From: Hymenobacter sp. YIM 151858-1
GTDB taxonomy: Bacteria > Bacteroidota > Bacteroidia > Cytophagales > Hymenobacteraceae
NCBI RefSeq assembly: GCF_025979705.1
Contig: NZ_CP110136.1
Location: 3,968,001-4,032,000 of the forward strand
DNA: 64,000 nt
Reading direction: 5' to 3'
The position numbers were made by a program, and so were the translations under genes. Under the pieces are notes generated by a model. That model ran no database searches and was not told where the DNA came from. It saw only the letters and a program-made list of their open reading frames with translations. Within the stretch, counting starts at the first letter, position 1. Each line of letters opens with the position of its first letter. Of this stretch, positions 6,458 to 14,537 are shown in pieces.

Positions 6458-8800
6458 CTACACCAGCAACAAGCCCTTTTCGCGCAACAGCAGCCACTGC
6501 GGCGAAATCATAAACGCCTCGAAGCTCAGGCCGGCCTCGGCGGCGGGGTAGGTAGCGGCTACTTCCTTTAGCAGGCGCTTGGTATCGTAATCGAAACTGA
6601 GCTCACCTAGGAGTTGGTGCAGCCACCGGCCGATTACGGGCGTGGTCTTCAGCTCAAAATCCTCGGCTTGTTCGTAGAAAGTCAGGACGGCCTGCTCAAT
6701 TTGGCGACCTTTCTTCTGGCGCGTTTCGAAGCGGATTTCCGGCGCGTTGCCCAGCCAAAACACGCGCATGTTTTGCTTGGCCGAATCAGGCTTGCCGGGC
6801 TCCGTAAGGGCCGACTCGATCAGGTTGCGGGGTACCGTGGTACGCGGCACCCGGAAATCAAACCAGAACTGCAGCGGCTCGTCGAGGGCTACGCCGTGCA
6901 TGTAGTTGTACAGCGCCTTGGCGAGGCCCGGCCCAAACTGCTCGTGGTCGGCGCCGGTGGGGTCGTCGTGCCACAGGTCGTTCCAGGCAAAGCCCTCGAA
7001 CGCGGGGCCGATTTGCCGCACCTGGTACTTCGCGGGGTTTTTGCCCACGGGCGAGTGGGCCGTCATGGCAAAGCGGTGCCAGAAACCCGATTGCACCACG
7101 CCCGCCGCCAGCAGTTGCCGCACCACCTCCAGCGAGTCAATGGTTTCCTGGGCGGTTTCGGTGGGGAAGCCGTACATTAGGTAGGCGTGCACCATAATGC
7201 CGGCTTGCGTGAAGCCGTCCGTCACGCGGGCTACCTGGGCAATGCTCACGCCTTTCTCCATGAGCGCCAATAGGCGGTCGGAGGCAACCTCCAGGCCACC
7301 CGATACGGCAATGCAGCCCGAGGCCGCGAGCAGGCGGCAGAGGTCGGGCGAAAAGGTTTTCTCGAAGCGGATGTTGCCCCACCACGTGATGCTCACGCGG
7401 CGCTTCAGCAGCTCAATGGCCAAATCGCGCAGGGCCAGCGGCGGCGCGGCTTCATCCACGAAGTGAAAGCCGGTTTGGCCGGTTTGCCGCACAATCTGCT
7501 CGATGCGGTCGACGAGCAAGGTAGCCGGCGCGGTTTCGTAGCGGCTGATGTAATCGAGCGTTACGTCGCAGAAGGAGCAACGCTTCCAGTAGCAGCCGTG
7601 CGCCACCGTCAGCTTGTTCCAGCGGCCGTCGCTCCAGAGGCGGTGCATGGGGTTCAGCACCTCAATTACCGAAAGGTACTCCGTCAGGGGCAAGCCGTCG
7701 TAATCGGGGGTGCCTACCTCGGTGTGCGGGATGTTGGCATCCTGGCAGCCGTTGAGGTACTCCACCTGACCTAGGGCATTGCGGTGGAAAGTGCGCTGGA
7801 ATTGGGTTGCCAGGGGTGAGTTGTCAGTTGTCAGTTGCGCGTTGCCAGTGGGGTTGTCGACGGTGGCGGCTTCGGCGGTTTGGTACGCAACGTTCTCCTG
7901 ACAACTCGCAACTGACAACTGACAACTCTCAAGCGGCAACTGGCACCTGAAAAACTCCAACAGTTTCAGCCACGGGCCTTCGCCGTCGTCGAGGGTGAGG
8001 TAATCGATGTAGTCGAAGAACCGGGGCTCCTGTATCTGGCGCAGCTCGGTGTTGGGGTAGCCGCCGCCCATCAGGGTTTTTACTTCGGGCCGCAGTTGCT
8101 TGAAGTGCTTGGCCAGCCGCAAAGCGCCGTAGAGGTTGCCGGGAAAGGGCACCGTAAAGCCCACTACATCGGGCTGCTCGCGCTCCAGCACCGCCGTGCC
8201 CAACTCCAGCAGCATTTCATCAACCAGGTTCGGGGCCTGTTGCAGGGCCGTGTGCAGGGGCTCAAATGAAGTAGCCGTAAGCCCCAGGTGCTCGGCGTAG
8301 CGGCTCAGGCCAAACTGCGGCCCCACGGTTTCCTTGATGAGGTCGTTGAGGTCTTCGAGGTACAGCGTGGCCAGGTGCCGGGCCTGATCGGTGAGGCCCA
8401 TGGTGCCAAAGGCGGTTTCGAGGTCGGCCACCTGGTCGAAGCGCGCGGCCTCGGGCAGGTAGCGGCCGTGGCAGATGCGCGAAGCCAGCGTCAGGTCTTT
8501 GTTCTGCAGAAAGCGAATGACCGGCTCGATGGTCATTTCGTAGCGCCGGCGCAGGCGCAGCATGCGGCGGGCGTTGTCGCTCAGCTCGAACGCGCCCTGC
8601 TCCACGGCATCGAACACGCGCCGCAGCCCCGCCGCCGAAAACAGCTTCAGCACCAGCTCAATGCCTAGGTCGGCTTGCGCTACCTGAAAGCCTTGACCCC
8701 GCAGAAAGCCGGTAATGTAGGCCGTGGCAGGGTAGGGGGTATTGAGCTGCGTGAGCGGCGGCGTAATGAGGAGGATGCGGGGCGTAGAATTCGTCGGCAC
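6458..8800 (-). CDS. B12-binding-domain radical SAM protein
   Basis: The 780-residue protein has an N-terminal cobalamin-binding-like domain (PRILLITPP at the start, DVVGFTVPFPGNLYGAL and MGGGYPNTE within 1-270). A radical SAM domain follows, whose cluster motif GCYWKRCSFC places cysteines at about 403, 408 and 411. The family uses a 4Fe-4S cluster and SAM for radical chemistry; the substrate is unknown. The GTG at 8800 is preferred because the in-frame TTG at 8827 would sit only nine bases after the -7 element TACCTTTG (8836-8843), near the expected transcript start. Residues about 284-332 are a low-complexity insert made by an inverted repeat. The cysteine spacing is CX4CX2C rather than the common CX3CX2C. 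Confidence 0.85.
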   Translation of the reverse strand: MPTNSTPRILLITPPLTQLNTPYPATAYITGFLRGQGFQVAQADLGIELVLKLFSAAGLRRVFDAVEQGAFELSDNARRMLRLRRRYEMTIEPVIRFLQNKDLTLASRICHGRYLPEAARFDQVADLETAFGTMGLTDQARHLATLYLEDLNDLIKETVGPQFGLSRYAEHLGLTATSFEPLHTALQQAPNLVDEMLLELGTAVLEREQPDVVGFTVPFPGNLYGALRLAKHFKQLRPEVKTLMGGGYPNTELRQIQEPRFFDYIDYLTLDDGEGPWLKLLEFFRCQLPLESCQLSVASCQENVAYQTAEAATVDNPTGNAQLTTDNSPLATQFQRTFHRNALGQVEYLNGCQDANIPHTEVGTPDYDGLPLTEYLSVIEVLNPMHRLWSDGRWNKLTVAHGCYWKRCSFCDVTLDYISRYETAPATLLVDRIEQIVRQTGQTGFHFVDEAAPPLALRDLAIELLKRRVSITWWGNIRFEKTFSPDLCRLLAASGCIAVSGGLEVASDRLLALMEKGVSIAQVARVTDGFTQAGIMVHAYLMYGFPTETAQETIDSLEVVRQLLAAGVVQSGFWHRFAMTAHSPVGKNPAKYQVRQIGPAFEGFAWNDLWHDDPTGADHEQFGPGLAKALYNYMHGVALDEPLQFWFDFRVPRTTVPRNLIESALTEPGKPDSAKQNMRVFWLGNAPEIRFETRQKKGRQIEQAVLTFYEQAEDFELKTTPVIGRWLHQLLGELSFDYDTKRLLKEVAATYPAAEAGLSFEAFMISPQWLLLREKGLLLV
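7818..7928. repeat. Inverted repeat inserted in frame in the radical SAM gene
   Basis: Arms 7818-7839 and 7907-7928 are perfect 22-bp reverse complements, built on tandem copies of GTCAGTT and AACTGAC. The translated segment is Ser/Gln/Thr/Asn-rich and separates the two conserved parts LLEFF and FQRTFHRNALGQ, so it looks like an insertion that kept the frame open. Confidence 0.8.
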
Positions 8801-8835
8801 GGGGCAACAACCGCCAAACGGCGGCAAAGGTGCCG

Positions 8836-8843
8836 CAAAGGTA
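8836..8843 (-). promoter_or_regulatory. -7 element of the radical SAM gene
   Basis: TACCTTTG on the minus strand matches TAnnTTTG exactly. No TTG is visible 19 bases further upstream. It fixes the start codon choice of the gene. Confidence 0.55.
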
Positions 8844-8867
8844 CGGCGCGGCCATTAGTGCGTTAGG

Positions 8868-9431
8868 CTACGCTATCCGATCGAGCGAAGTGCGCTGGGG
8901 GTTGGCTTTGTACTCCGTTACGGTTTGGCCTGTAACCTGCCGGAACTGCGTGCTCAGGTGCTGCGAGCTGCTGTAGCGCAGCTCGTCGGCTATTTCGGCC
9001 AGGGTTTTCTCGCCGTAGCTGAGGAGCTCCTTCACGCGCTCAATTTTCAGGCGGATGAGGTATTTCTCGAGCGTAATGCCCACTACCCGCGAAAACAGCT
9101 TGCTCAGGTGCGCGTACGAGGCCTCGAACCGCTCGGCCAGGAAAGCCGAGGTGGTAAGCGGCACGCGGGCCGTGCGCAGGTGCTCCAGGTACTCGGCCAG
9201 GGCGGTTTTCACCTGCTCCACCACCTGCTCGTCTTTGCTCTTGAGCAGCTCGAAACCCTCGGCTTGCAGCAGCGGCTGCAGTTGCGCGTGGTCGGCGGGG
9301 GTATTGTCGTCGAGCACCACATGGCCCAGGGTTACCGCCAGCGGGTGCAGGCCTGCTTGCTCCAACACCGCTTTCACCGTGCTGATGCAGCGCGGGCAAA
9401 CCATGTTTTTGATGTGTAGTTCGGTACTCAC
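8868..9431 (-). CDS. HMA-like metal-binding domain fused to AraC-type regulator
   Basis: The 187-residue protein starts with a heavy-metal-associated-like ferredoxin fold (residues 1-65) carrying MVCPRC, cysteines 12 and 15. The second half is an AraC-type double helix-turn-helix (about 85-180: AHLSKLFSRVVGITLEKYL and IADELRYSSSQHLSTQFRQVTGQT). The layout implies a transcription factor that senses a metal ion or thiol-reactive signal; the ligand is not known. It starts at a GTG that overlaps the TGA stop of the upstream membrane-protein gene (GTGA), so the two are translationally coupled. Confidence 0.85.
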   Translation of the reverse strand: MSTELHIKNMVCPRCISTVKAVLEQAGLHPLAVTLGHVVLDDNTPADHAQLQPLLQAEGFELLKSKDEQVVEQVKTALAEYLEHLRTARVPLTTSAFLAERFEASYAHLSKLFSRVVGITLEKYLIRLKIERVKELLSYGEKTLAEIADELRYSSSQHLSTQFRQVTGQTVTEYKANPQRTSLDRIA

Positions 9432-9787
9432 GCGGTGGGGTTGTTGCGGGGCGGGCGGGCTGCGGCGGGCTCGGCCGACCTAGGGGCCGCCGGGCGGCTA
9501 TGGCGCTTGGGTTGCGGCGTGGGCGCCTCGGCCCAGGTGCGGCCAAACCAGTTGTCGGCGGCCCAGTTCACAAACGGTACCACCGCCAAAAAAGTGACAC
9601 TCAGCAGAATGAACCACACGAAGGTGGCCCCGGCCAAGCGGCCGAAGAAACTGCTGTCGAGCCCAAACAAATACGCAACCAGGGCAAACGATAGTACCAC
9701 ACTAATGCCCAGCAGCAAGCCAGCCCGCCGGAGCAAGGGGCGGTACGCAAACGCAGCAGGCGACGAACGACGACGGGGAGCAGCCAT
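9428..9787 (-). CDS. Small membrane protein upstream of the HMA-AraC regulator
   Basis: The 119-residue protein has a basic N-terminus, two membrane helices (about 22-42, LLLGISVVLSFALVAYLFG, and 52-73, TFVWFILLSVTFLAVVPFV) and a Pro/Ala/Arg-rich tail. It overlaps the regulator by four bases, forming one operon. The -7 element TATCTTTG ends four bases before its ATG, so the mRNA may be leaderless. No family is recognised; a link to metal stress is inferred only from the neighbour. Confidence 0.65.
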   Translation of the reverse strand: MAAPRRRSSPAAFAYRPLLRRAGLLLGISVVLSFALVAYLFGLDSSFFGRLAGATFVWFILLSVTFLAVVPFVNWAADNWFGRTWAEAPTPQPKRHSRPAAPRSAEPAAARPPRNNPTA

Positions 9788-9791
9788 GACG

Positions 9792-9799
9792 CAAAGATA
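9792..9799 (-). promoter_or_regulatory. -7 element directly before the ATG of the membrane-protein gene
   Basis: TATCTTTG, then four bases, then ATG on the minus strand. The start site would fall at or next to the A of the start codon. No TTG is seen at the usual -33 distance. Confidence 0.55.
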
Positions 9800-9907
9800 T
9801 TAGCTGGCAGCCGCGCGCACCTAGGGCCCAGCAACCAGGCGGCGTAGGTAGCCAAGGACTGCAAAACCAGCTACATAACCAATCCACCGAAAGGACGTTT
9901 GTGCTAG

Positions 9908-9941
9908 CATGGCGTTACCGCTGGCATGGCGTTACCGCTGG
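9908..9941. repeat. 17-bp perfect tandem duplication
   Basis: The 17-bp unit CATGGCGTTACCGCTGG occurs twice back to back (9908-9924, 9925-9941) in the divergent intergenic region upstream of the small lipoprotein gene. Confidence 0.85.
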
Positions 9942-9994
9942 GCTTAGCGGTTGCGTATATTGCCCCGACACTATTTATCTACTCCCTCACTGCC

Positions 9995-10273
9995 ATGAAC
10001 ACCTCCTCCAACCTGCTGCGCCCCTTCCGGTACCTGGGCGCGGCGCTGCTGCTGGCCGCAGGCCTTGCAGCCTGCAGCACCGGCACCGAATCGGGCGACA
10101 CGAACGTGGAGCGCGGCCACGAAAAAGAAGCCCTCGACCCCGGCGCCGGCCACCCCTCGGGTGGCGTGGATAGCGCCCGCCTGCAACGCGACACCGCCAC
10201 CAGCCTGCGCGAGCGGCAATACCAGCAGGCCCGCCAAGCCAAAGACCGCAACAACGACGGCCGCGCCGACTAA
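9995..10273 (+). CDS. Small lipoprotein, unknown function
   Basis: The 92-residue protein has a lipoprotein signal with lipobox LAAC (Cys27) followed by a highly charged, probably disordered mature part ending in KDRNNDGRAD. The start at 9995 is chosen over an upstream in-frame ATG (9926) because it gives a normal signal peptide. The gene is monocistronic and ends at a strong two-way terminator. No family is recognised. Confidence 0.7.
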   Translation: MNTSSNLLRPFRYLGAALLLAAGLAACSTGTESGDTNVERGHEKEALDPGAGHPSGGVDSARLQRDTATSLRERQYQQARQAKDRNNDGRAD

Positions 10274-10296
10274 CCCGCCGCCCTTGCTGCCAAGCA

Positions 10297-10337
10297 CAAC
10301 AAGGCCCCGCTACCACCTAGGGAGCGGGGCCTTGTTG
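10297..10337. terminator. Bidirectional terminator between convergent genes
   Basis: A 15-bp perfect GC-rich stem (10297-10311 with 10323-10337) lies between the lipoprotein (+) and BtuG-like (-) genes. Its loop contains the word ACCTAGGG. Confidence 0.8.
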
Positions 10338-10362
10338 CGTGCAGGCGGATGTGCCGCGAGGC

Positions 10363-11442
10363 TTAGCGGAACGAAATGTCGCCCGGAATCAGGCCTACGC
10401 TAAACGAGTCGATGGCCGTGCCGGAGCTGTTGTAGCGGATGGCCCGGCCATCGGCCGTGTACGAGCCCACCGTGCCGTACAGCTCGCCGTCGGTCGGATC
10501 GACGTTGATGGCCATAAAGCTGCGGCGGACAAACGGTGCCGTGGGCAGGGCCGTGGCCGTGCTGGGCAGGCGGTACACGGCGCCGCCGTAGCGGTAGTAC
10601 AGCTGCGCGCCGTTGGGCGAGGTGCTCAGGTCGGCGGCGCCGCTCGAGGCGAAGGTGAAGCTACGGTGCAAGGCCGGCGTAGCGGGTGCAAAGCGGTGCA
10701 GCGCGGCCGGCGTTTTGGAAAGCACCGGGTAGTTGGGCGCGCCGCCGTAGCGGGTAATGCCACCGCACAGCACCCAAAGGTTGCCGTCTACATCCTTCAC
10801 CAGGTTCTGGGGGCCATCGGAAAAAACAAGGGTGGCCTCGGCGGCGTCGGTAGCGGTGTTGATGACGGTTACGGTGTTCTCATCGGAGTTGGGCACGTAC
10901 AGCTTGCCGTTGGCCAGCAGTGGCTGCTCGGGGTTGCGGCCTACGGTAATGGTTTTGGTTACCTGGTTGGTCGTCAGGTCGATAACCGACACGCGCCCGG
11001 CGGTGTAGTTGGGGTAGCTGCCTTGCCACTCGGTGAGGTAGGCCTTGTTGGCGGGGCCGGCCACCACGTAGCGCGGCTGCGAGAGGTTGCTGATTTGCGC
11101 TACCGAGCGGAAGTCGGCCGCATTCACAATCTCCACCTTGCCGCTGTTGTTGGCCACGATGTAGAGCTTGTCGCCGATAGCCGTTACGGACTGCACCACG
11201 TCGCCGGCGGCGCGGCCGTTGGCGCGCCGGAAGGGGTCTTTGTCGGCTTGCTTACTGGGCTTGTCGTAGGCCGTAACCGAGCCGCTGGGCGTGCCAAAGT
11301 TGCCTTGGTTGGCCACGTACACCGCTTTGGTTACCTGCGGGGCGGGTTGCTCGTCTTCTTTTTCGGAGGGGTTGCAGGCCCCCAGCACAAGGGCCGTTAC
11401 GGCCAGGGCGGGTAGCCACGGGCGGCGCATCAGAAGTTGCAT
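10363..11442 (-). CDS. BtuG-like beta-propeller lipoprotein (DUF5074/YncE), B12 capture
   Basis: The 359-residue lipoprotein (lipobox LGAC, Cys23) carries YncE-like propeller repeats and the DUF5074 signature VYVANQGNFGTPSGSVTAYD near its N-terminus. In Bacteroides the surface lipoprotein BtuG, with the same domain make-up, sits on BtuB and binds vitamin B12 very tightly. Here the gene lies 51 bases after a BtuB-like receptor under a cobalamin riboswitch, which supports the same role. It should be lipid-anchored on the outer membrane facing outward. A general YncE-type protein is the alternative if the riboswitch did not read through. Confidence 0.8.
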   Translation of the reverse strand: MQLLMRRPWLPALAVTALVLGACNPSEKEDEQPAPQVTKAVYVANQGNFGTPSGSVTAYDKPSKQADKDPFRRANGRAAGDVVQSVTAIGDKLYIVANNSGKVEIVNAADFRSVAQISNLSQPRYVVAGPANKAYLTEWQGSYPNYTAGRVSVIDLTTNQVTKTITVGRNPEQPLLANGKLYVPNSDENTVTVINTATDAAEATLVFSDGPQNLVKDVDGNLWVLCGGITRYGGAPNYPVLSKTPAALHRFAPATPALHRSFTFASSGAADLSTSPNGAQLYYRYGGAVYRLPSTATALPTAPFVRRSFMAINVDPTDGELYGTVGSYTADGRAIRYNSSGTAIDSFSVGLIPGDISFR

Positions 11443-11493
11443 AATAGCAGAGTAAGGGTAATGAATGAGAAGAAGGATTTCGGCAGAAAGTAC

Positions 11494-13452
11494 CTAGTGC
11501 CAGCCCAGGCGCAGGCTTACCATGCCCGAGCGGCCCGGCATGGCCCGGCCGGCGTAGTTCTGGTAGCTTTGGTTGGTGAGGTTGTAGCCTTGCACCAGGC
11601 CTGTGAGGGTGTAGCGCCCTAGGTGCACGGTGCGGCCGGCGCTGGCATGCAGCAAGGCATAGCCCGGCAGGTAGTCGTCGGCCGAGGCCGTGGTGTAGCG
11701 GTACCCCGTAAACACGCCGTTGAGGGCCAGCTGCCAGTTGCGCCACCCGTGCTGCGTACCCACCGCGGCCGAGTGCAGCGGCACGTAGCGTAGCTGGTTG
11801 CCCACGGGGTCGAGGTCGGCCGCGTAGCCGCTCACCTTGCGGGCTTGCGTGTAGGCGTAGGCCGCCGTAGCACTCAGCCGGTAAGCCCCCAGGCGCAGCT
11901 GGGCCTGCGTGCTGGCCTCGATGCCGCGGCTCCGCACCCGCCGCACGTTGCGCGGGGCCAGCACGCCGCCCGCCGGAATCCACTCTACCCAGTTATCAAC
12001 CAGTAAGTGGTAGGCCGTAAGGTCGGCTTGCACAGCCACGGGCAGCCGGGTGCCCAGCTGGCCTTCGTAGTGCAAGCCGCTTTCGTAGCCCACGCCGGTT
12101 TCGGGCCGCAAATCGGGGCGCGCTACGCCGCCCCAGTACCGTTCGTTCAGGGTGGGGGCGCGGTAGCTGCGGGCCGCATTGGCCTTCAGCCACAGCTGCT
12201 GATGCTGCGTACGCCACAACTGGTATTCGGTACCTAGGGTAGGGGCCAAAGGGGCGCGCCGGCCGGGCAGCACGGCCTGGCGGGCATTCAGGGTAAGGCG
12301 CAGGCGGGCCGTGGGGTCGTAGCGCAGCAGGGCGATGCCGGCGTAGCGCTGCTCGGTAATGTGCCGCCGGTAGCCATCCACATCGGCCACAAAGTGCTGG
12401 GCCTCGGCCCCCAGGCGCAGGCTGGCGTTGGGCCGCCACTGCAGGGTGTGCTCGGCCTGGGCCTGCCACACCGCCGTAGCCGAGTTGCTGGGCTGCACCT
12501 GGTCGTTGTAGTAGCGAATGTTGTCGGCGAAGCGGGCGGCGCGCACGGCGGTTTCGCTGCGGGCGCCGCGCCGGCGGTACCCCAGTACCAGGCGGCCGCT
12601 TTCGTCTTGCTGCCGGGCGTGCGCATCGGCCGAGCCGATGGCGGGCTGAATCTGGCGGTCGGAGCGCGTAAACCAGGCCGAGGCCGTCAGCTCCGACGTT
12701 GGGCTGAGCTGCACATTCAGCTGCTGCGTGAAGCTGCTCTGCTGCAAGGCCGCGCTGGCTTGCCGGTGCCGCACCGGCCCCCCGAAATCGAGGGCCGTGT
12801 ACGGGAAGTTGTTTTCGGCCGAGCGCACCAGCAAGCTGGTTTGCACGGCCACGTGCGCGTCGCGGTGGCTGCCCTCGAAGCTAACTGCGCCGTAGCCGAA
12901 GCTGCCGGCCTCCAAGGTGGCGCTTACCTGCTGGCCCAGCCGGGGCGCGGCCGGGCCCAGCACCACGGCCCCGCCCATAGCACCAGTGCCGTACAGCGCG
13001 GCGGCGGGCCCGTGCTGCACGCTCACCTGGCCCACCGAGGCCACCGGCAACAGCGCCATATCGGCCTCGCCGAGGGTCGGGAAGTTTACGCTGAAGCCGT
13101 TCCAGAGCACCGCGGTATGCCGACCCGAAGTGCCCCGAATAGATAAAGTAGCCAACTGCCCCGGCCCGTAGGTGCGCAGGTACAGCGGCGTGCGGGCCGA
13201 CAGGGCATCGGCCACCGAGGCCGACTTAAACGGCACCAGCGCGGCCGAATCGAGCACGGTAAAGCGGCTGCCGGCGGCGTAGCGCGTGGGGCGCTGGGCC
13301 TGCACCTGCACTGCGGGCAGCACGTGCCGGGCGGTATCGGGCGGGGCAGCAGGGGCGGGCCGCTGCGCCTGCGCCGCAGCCGAGGCGCCGAGCCACAAGG
13401 CCACCGTAGCCCAGCCGCCGCCCAGCCGCCGGAAAAGGGTAAAAGCGTACAT
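11494..13452 (-). CDS. btuB: TonB-dependent receptor, BtuB-like cobalamin transporter
   Basis: The 652-residue outer-membrane receptor has a signal peptide ending AAAQAQ and a plug domain (about 50-165) with LPAVQVQAQR, ATLSIRGTSGRHTAVLWNGF and VQHGPAAALYGTGAMGG. The 22-strand barrel ends in the aromatic-flanked SGMVSLRLGWH typical of such porins. The ATG at 13452 is preferred to an in-frame TTG at 13461. The transcript begins with a cobalamin riboswitch, so cobalamin or another corrinoid is the expected cargo. The BtuG-like lipoprotein gene follows in the same unit. The inner-membrane transporter (btuFCD) is not in this window. Confidence 0.87.
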   Translation of the reverse strand: MYAFTLFRRLGGGWATVALWLGASAAAQAQRPAPAAPPDTARHVLPAVQVQAQRPTRYAAGSRFTVLDSAALVPFKSASVADALSARTPLYLRTYGPGQLATLSIRGTSGRHTAVLWNGFSVNFPTLGEADMALLPVASVGQVSVQHGPAAALYGTGAMGGAVVLGPAAPRLGQQVSATLEAGSFGYGAVSFEGSHRDAHVAVQTSLLVRSAENNFPYTALDFGGPVRHRQASAALQQSSFTQQLNVQLSPTSELTASAWFTRSDRQIQPAIGSADAHARQQDESGRLVLGYRRRGARSETAVRAARFADNIRYYNDQVQPSNSATAVWQAQAEHTLQWRPNASLRLGAEAQHFVADVDGYRRHITEQRYAGIALLRYDPTARLRLTLNARQAVLPGRRAPLAPTLGTEYQLWRTQHQQLWLKANAARSYRAPTLNERYWGGVARPDLRPETGVGYESGLHYEGQLGTRLPVAVQADLTAYHLLVDNWVEWIPAGGVLAPRNVRRVRSRGIEASTQAQLRLGAYRLSATAAYAYTQARKVSGYAADLDPVGNQLRYVPLHSAAVGTQHGWRNWQLALNGVFTGYRYTTASADDYLPGYALLHASAGRTVHLGRYTLTGLVQGYNLTNQSYQNYAGRAMPGRSGMVSLRLGWH

Positions 13453-13539
13453 CCGAACCAAAATTTTCGGGGTCGAAAAATTCGGTTCAGAACCCTGCGC
13501 GCCGCCGGTAAGGCCCCGCGCAAAGCCGAGTCAGAATCA

Positions 13540-13568
13540 GGAAAAAGAGCCCGTTGCGGCAACGCGGG
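13540..13568 (-). terminator. Possible terminator of the riboswitch expression platform
   Basis: On the minus strand a short stem CGTTGC/GCAACG, extended by CC/GG around a G-G mismatch, is followed by CTCTTTTTCC. It lies about 50 bases after the aptamer and 90 before btuB, so it could end transcription when cobalamin is bound. The pairing that would form the alternative state has not been worked out. Confidence 0.45.
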
Positions 13569-13618
13569 GCCGAAATCGATTCATTCTCCGCCCGTCCTCC
13601 GCAGGCGCCGAACACTAA

Positions 13619-13822
13619 GAGTTGCGCGGGCAGGTCTCCTGACTTGCTTCGGCGCCGGGCGGCCTTCCCATTCCTCGGGCCCTAAGTGGCCGTCGTAGGA
13701 ACAGTGGCGAAGAGGCTCGGCGCGGGTACGGTGAAGCTCACAGTTGCGGGGACAGTCGCCGAATTTCACGGCATTCCCTTTTCAGCCGCGCCCCCCAATC
13801 GGGGTTTGGCCACCCATGCACC
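13619..13822 (-). promoter_or_regulatory. Cobalamin (B12) riboswitch
   Basis: Reading the minus strand, the element contains in order GGTGCA at the 5' side, GAAAAGGGAA, the GACTGTCCCCGCAACTGT segment, GCCACTG, GGGAAGG, and the closing GTCAGGAGACCTGCC. Together these are the B12-box and core of the cobalamin aptamer. It lies between a TATCTTTG promoter and the BtuB-like gene, so it should repress receptor synthesis when cobalamin is plentiful. Ends are approximate. Confidence 0.93.
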
Positions 13823-13824
13823 GG

Positions 13825-13832
13825 CAAAGATA
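13825..13832 (-). promoter_or_regulatory. -7 promoter element of the B12 uptake operon
   Basis: TATCTTTG on the minus strand ends two bases before the start of the aptamer, so transcription begins right at the riboswitch. No TTG is seen at the expected distance. Confidence 0.6.
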
Positions 13833-13937
13833 CGCAGCGTTTCGGATTTGCTTGATTACGCGGTTTTCTTGCACCCCTGCGGTATTGCCGAGGTGCCGGT
13901 GGCCGCCGCCCGGCCCGGGCTGCGCGTATAGCCCCGC

Positions 13938-14537
13938 ATGAAGCTCCTGCACGACTACTACCGCCAACCCGATGTGGTGGCCCTGGCCCGCGACCTGCTC
14001 GGCAAATACCTGTTCACTTGCATCGATGGGGTGCTCACGGGCGGCCGCATCGTCGAAACCGAGGCCTACGCCCACGTGGGCGACCAGGCCTGCCACTCGC
14101 ACCTAGGGCGGTTTACCAAGCGCACCAGCGTGATGTACGAGGCCGGCGGCGTGGCCTACGTGTACCTGATTTACGGCCGCTACGCCTTGTTCAACATCAT
14201 CACCAACGAAGCCGGCAAAGCCGATGCCGTGCTGATTCGGGGCCTCGAACCCACTGAGGGCGTGGCTGAAATGCAGCTGCGCCGCGGCCTCGCCGCCGTT
14301 ACGCCCAAGCTCACGGCCGGCCCTGGCTTGCTCACGCAGGCCCTGGGCATCAGCACCAGGCACTACGGCACCGACCTCACGGGCAACCTCATCTGGCTCG
14401 AAGACCTAGGGGAGACGGTGCCCGACGAGCAAGTGCTAGCCAGCCCGCGCGTCGGCATCGATTACGCGGGTGACGATGCCGCGCTGCCGTGGCGCTTCCG
14501 CATCAGGGGCAATAAATGGACGAGCCCGGCCAAGTAG
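13938..14537 (+). CDS. mpg: DNA-3-methyladenine glycosylase (AAG/MPG family)
   Basis: The 199-residue enzyme removes alkylated purines from DNA as the first step of base-excision repair. Family marks are visible in order: LLGKYL near the start, RIVETEAY with the catalytic Glu, YVYLIYGRYALFNI, GPGLLTQALGI and PRVGIDYAGD followed by PWRF. Length is normal for the bacterial family. It stands alone, divergent from the B12 uptake operon, and is followed by a purine-rich inverted repeat. Confidence 0.92.
   Translation: MKLLHDYYRQPDVVALARDLLGKYLFTCIDGVLTGGRIVETEAYAHVGDQACHSHLGRFTKRTSVMYEAGGVAYVYLIYGRYALFNIITNEAGKADAVLIRGLEPTEGVAEMQLRRGLAAVTPKLTAGPGLLTQALGISTRHYGTDLTGNLIWLEDLGETVPDEQVLASPRVGIDYAGDDAALPWRFRIRGNKWTSPAK

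Noticed and set aside
7818-7928. CRISPR-like repeats (GTCAGTT units)
   Set aside because: Only two short units per arm with no regular spacers; they form inverted arms, not an array.
10339-11415. A 358-codon open frame on the plus strand opposite the BtuG-like gene
   Set aside because: Shadow of a clear lipoprotein gene with lipobox and DUF5074.
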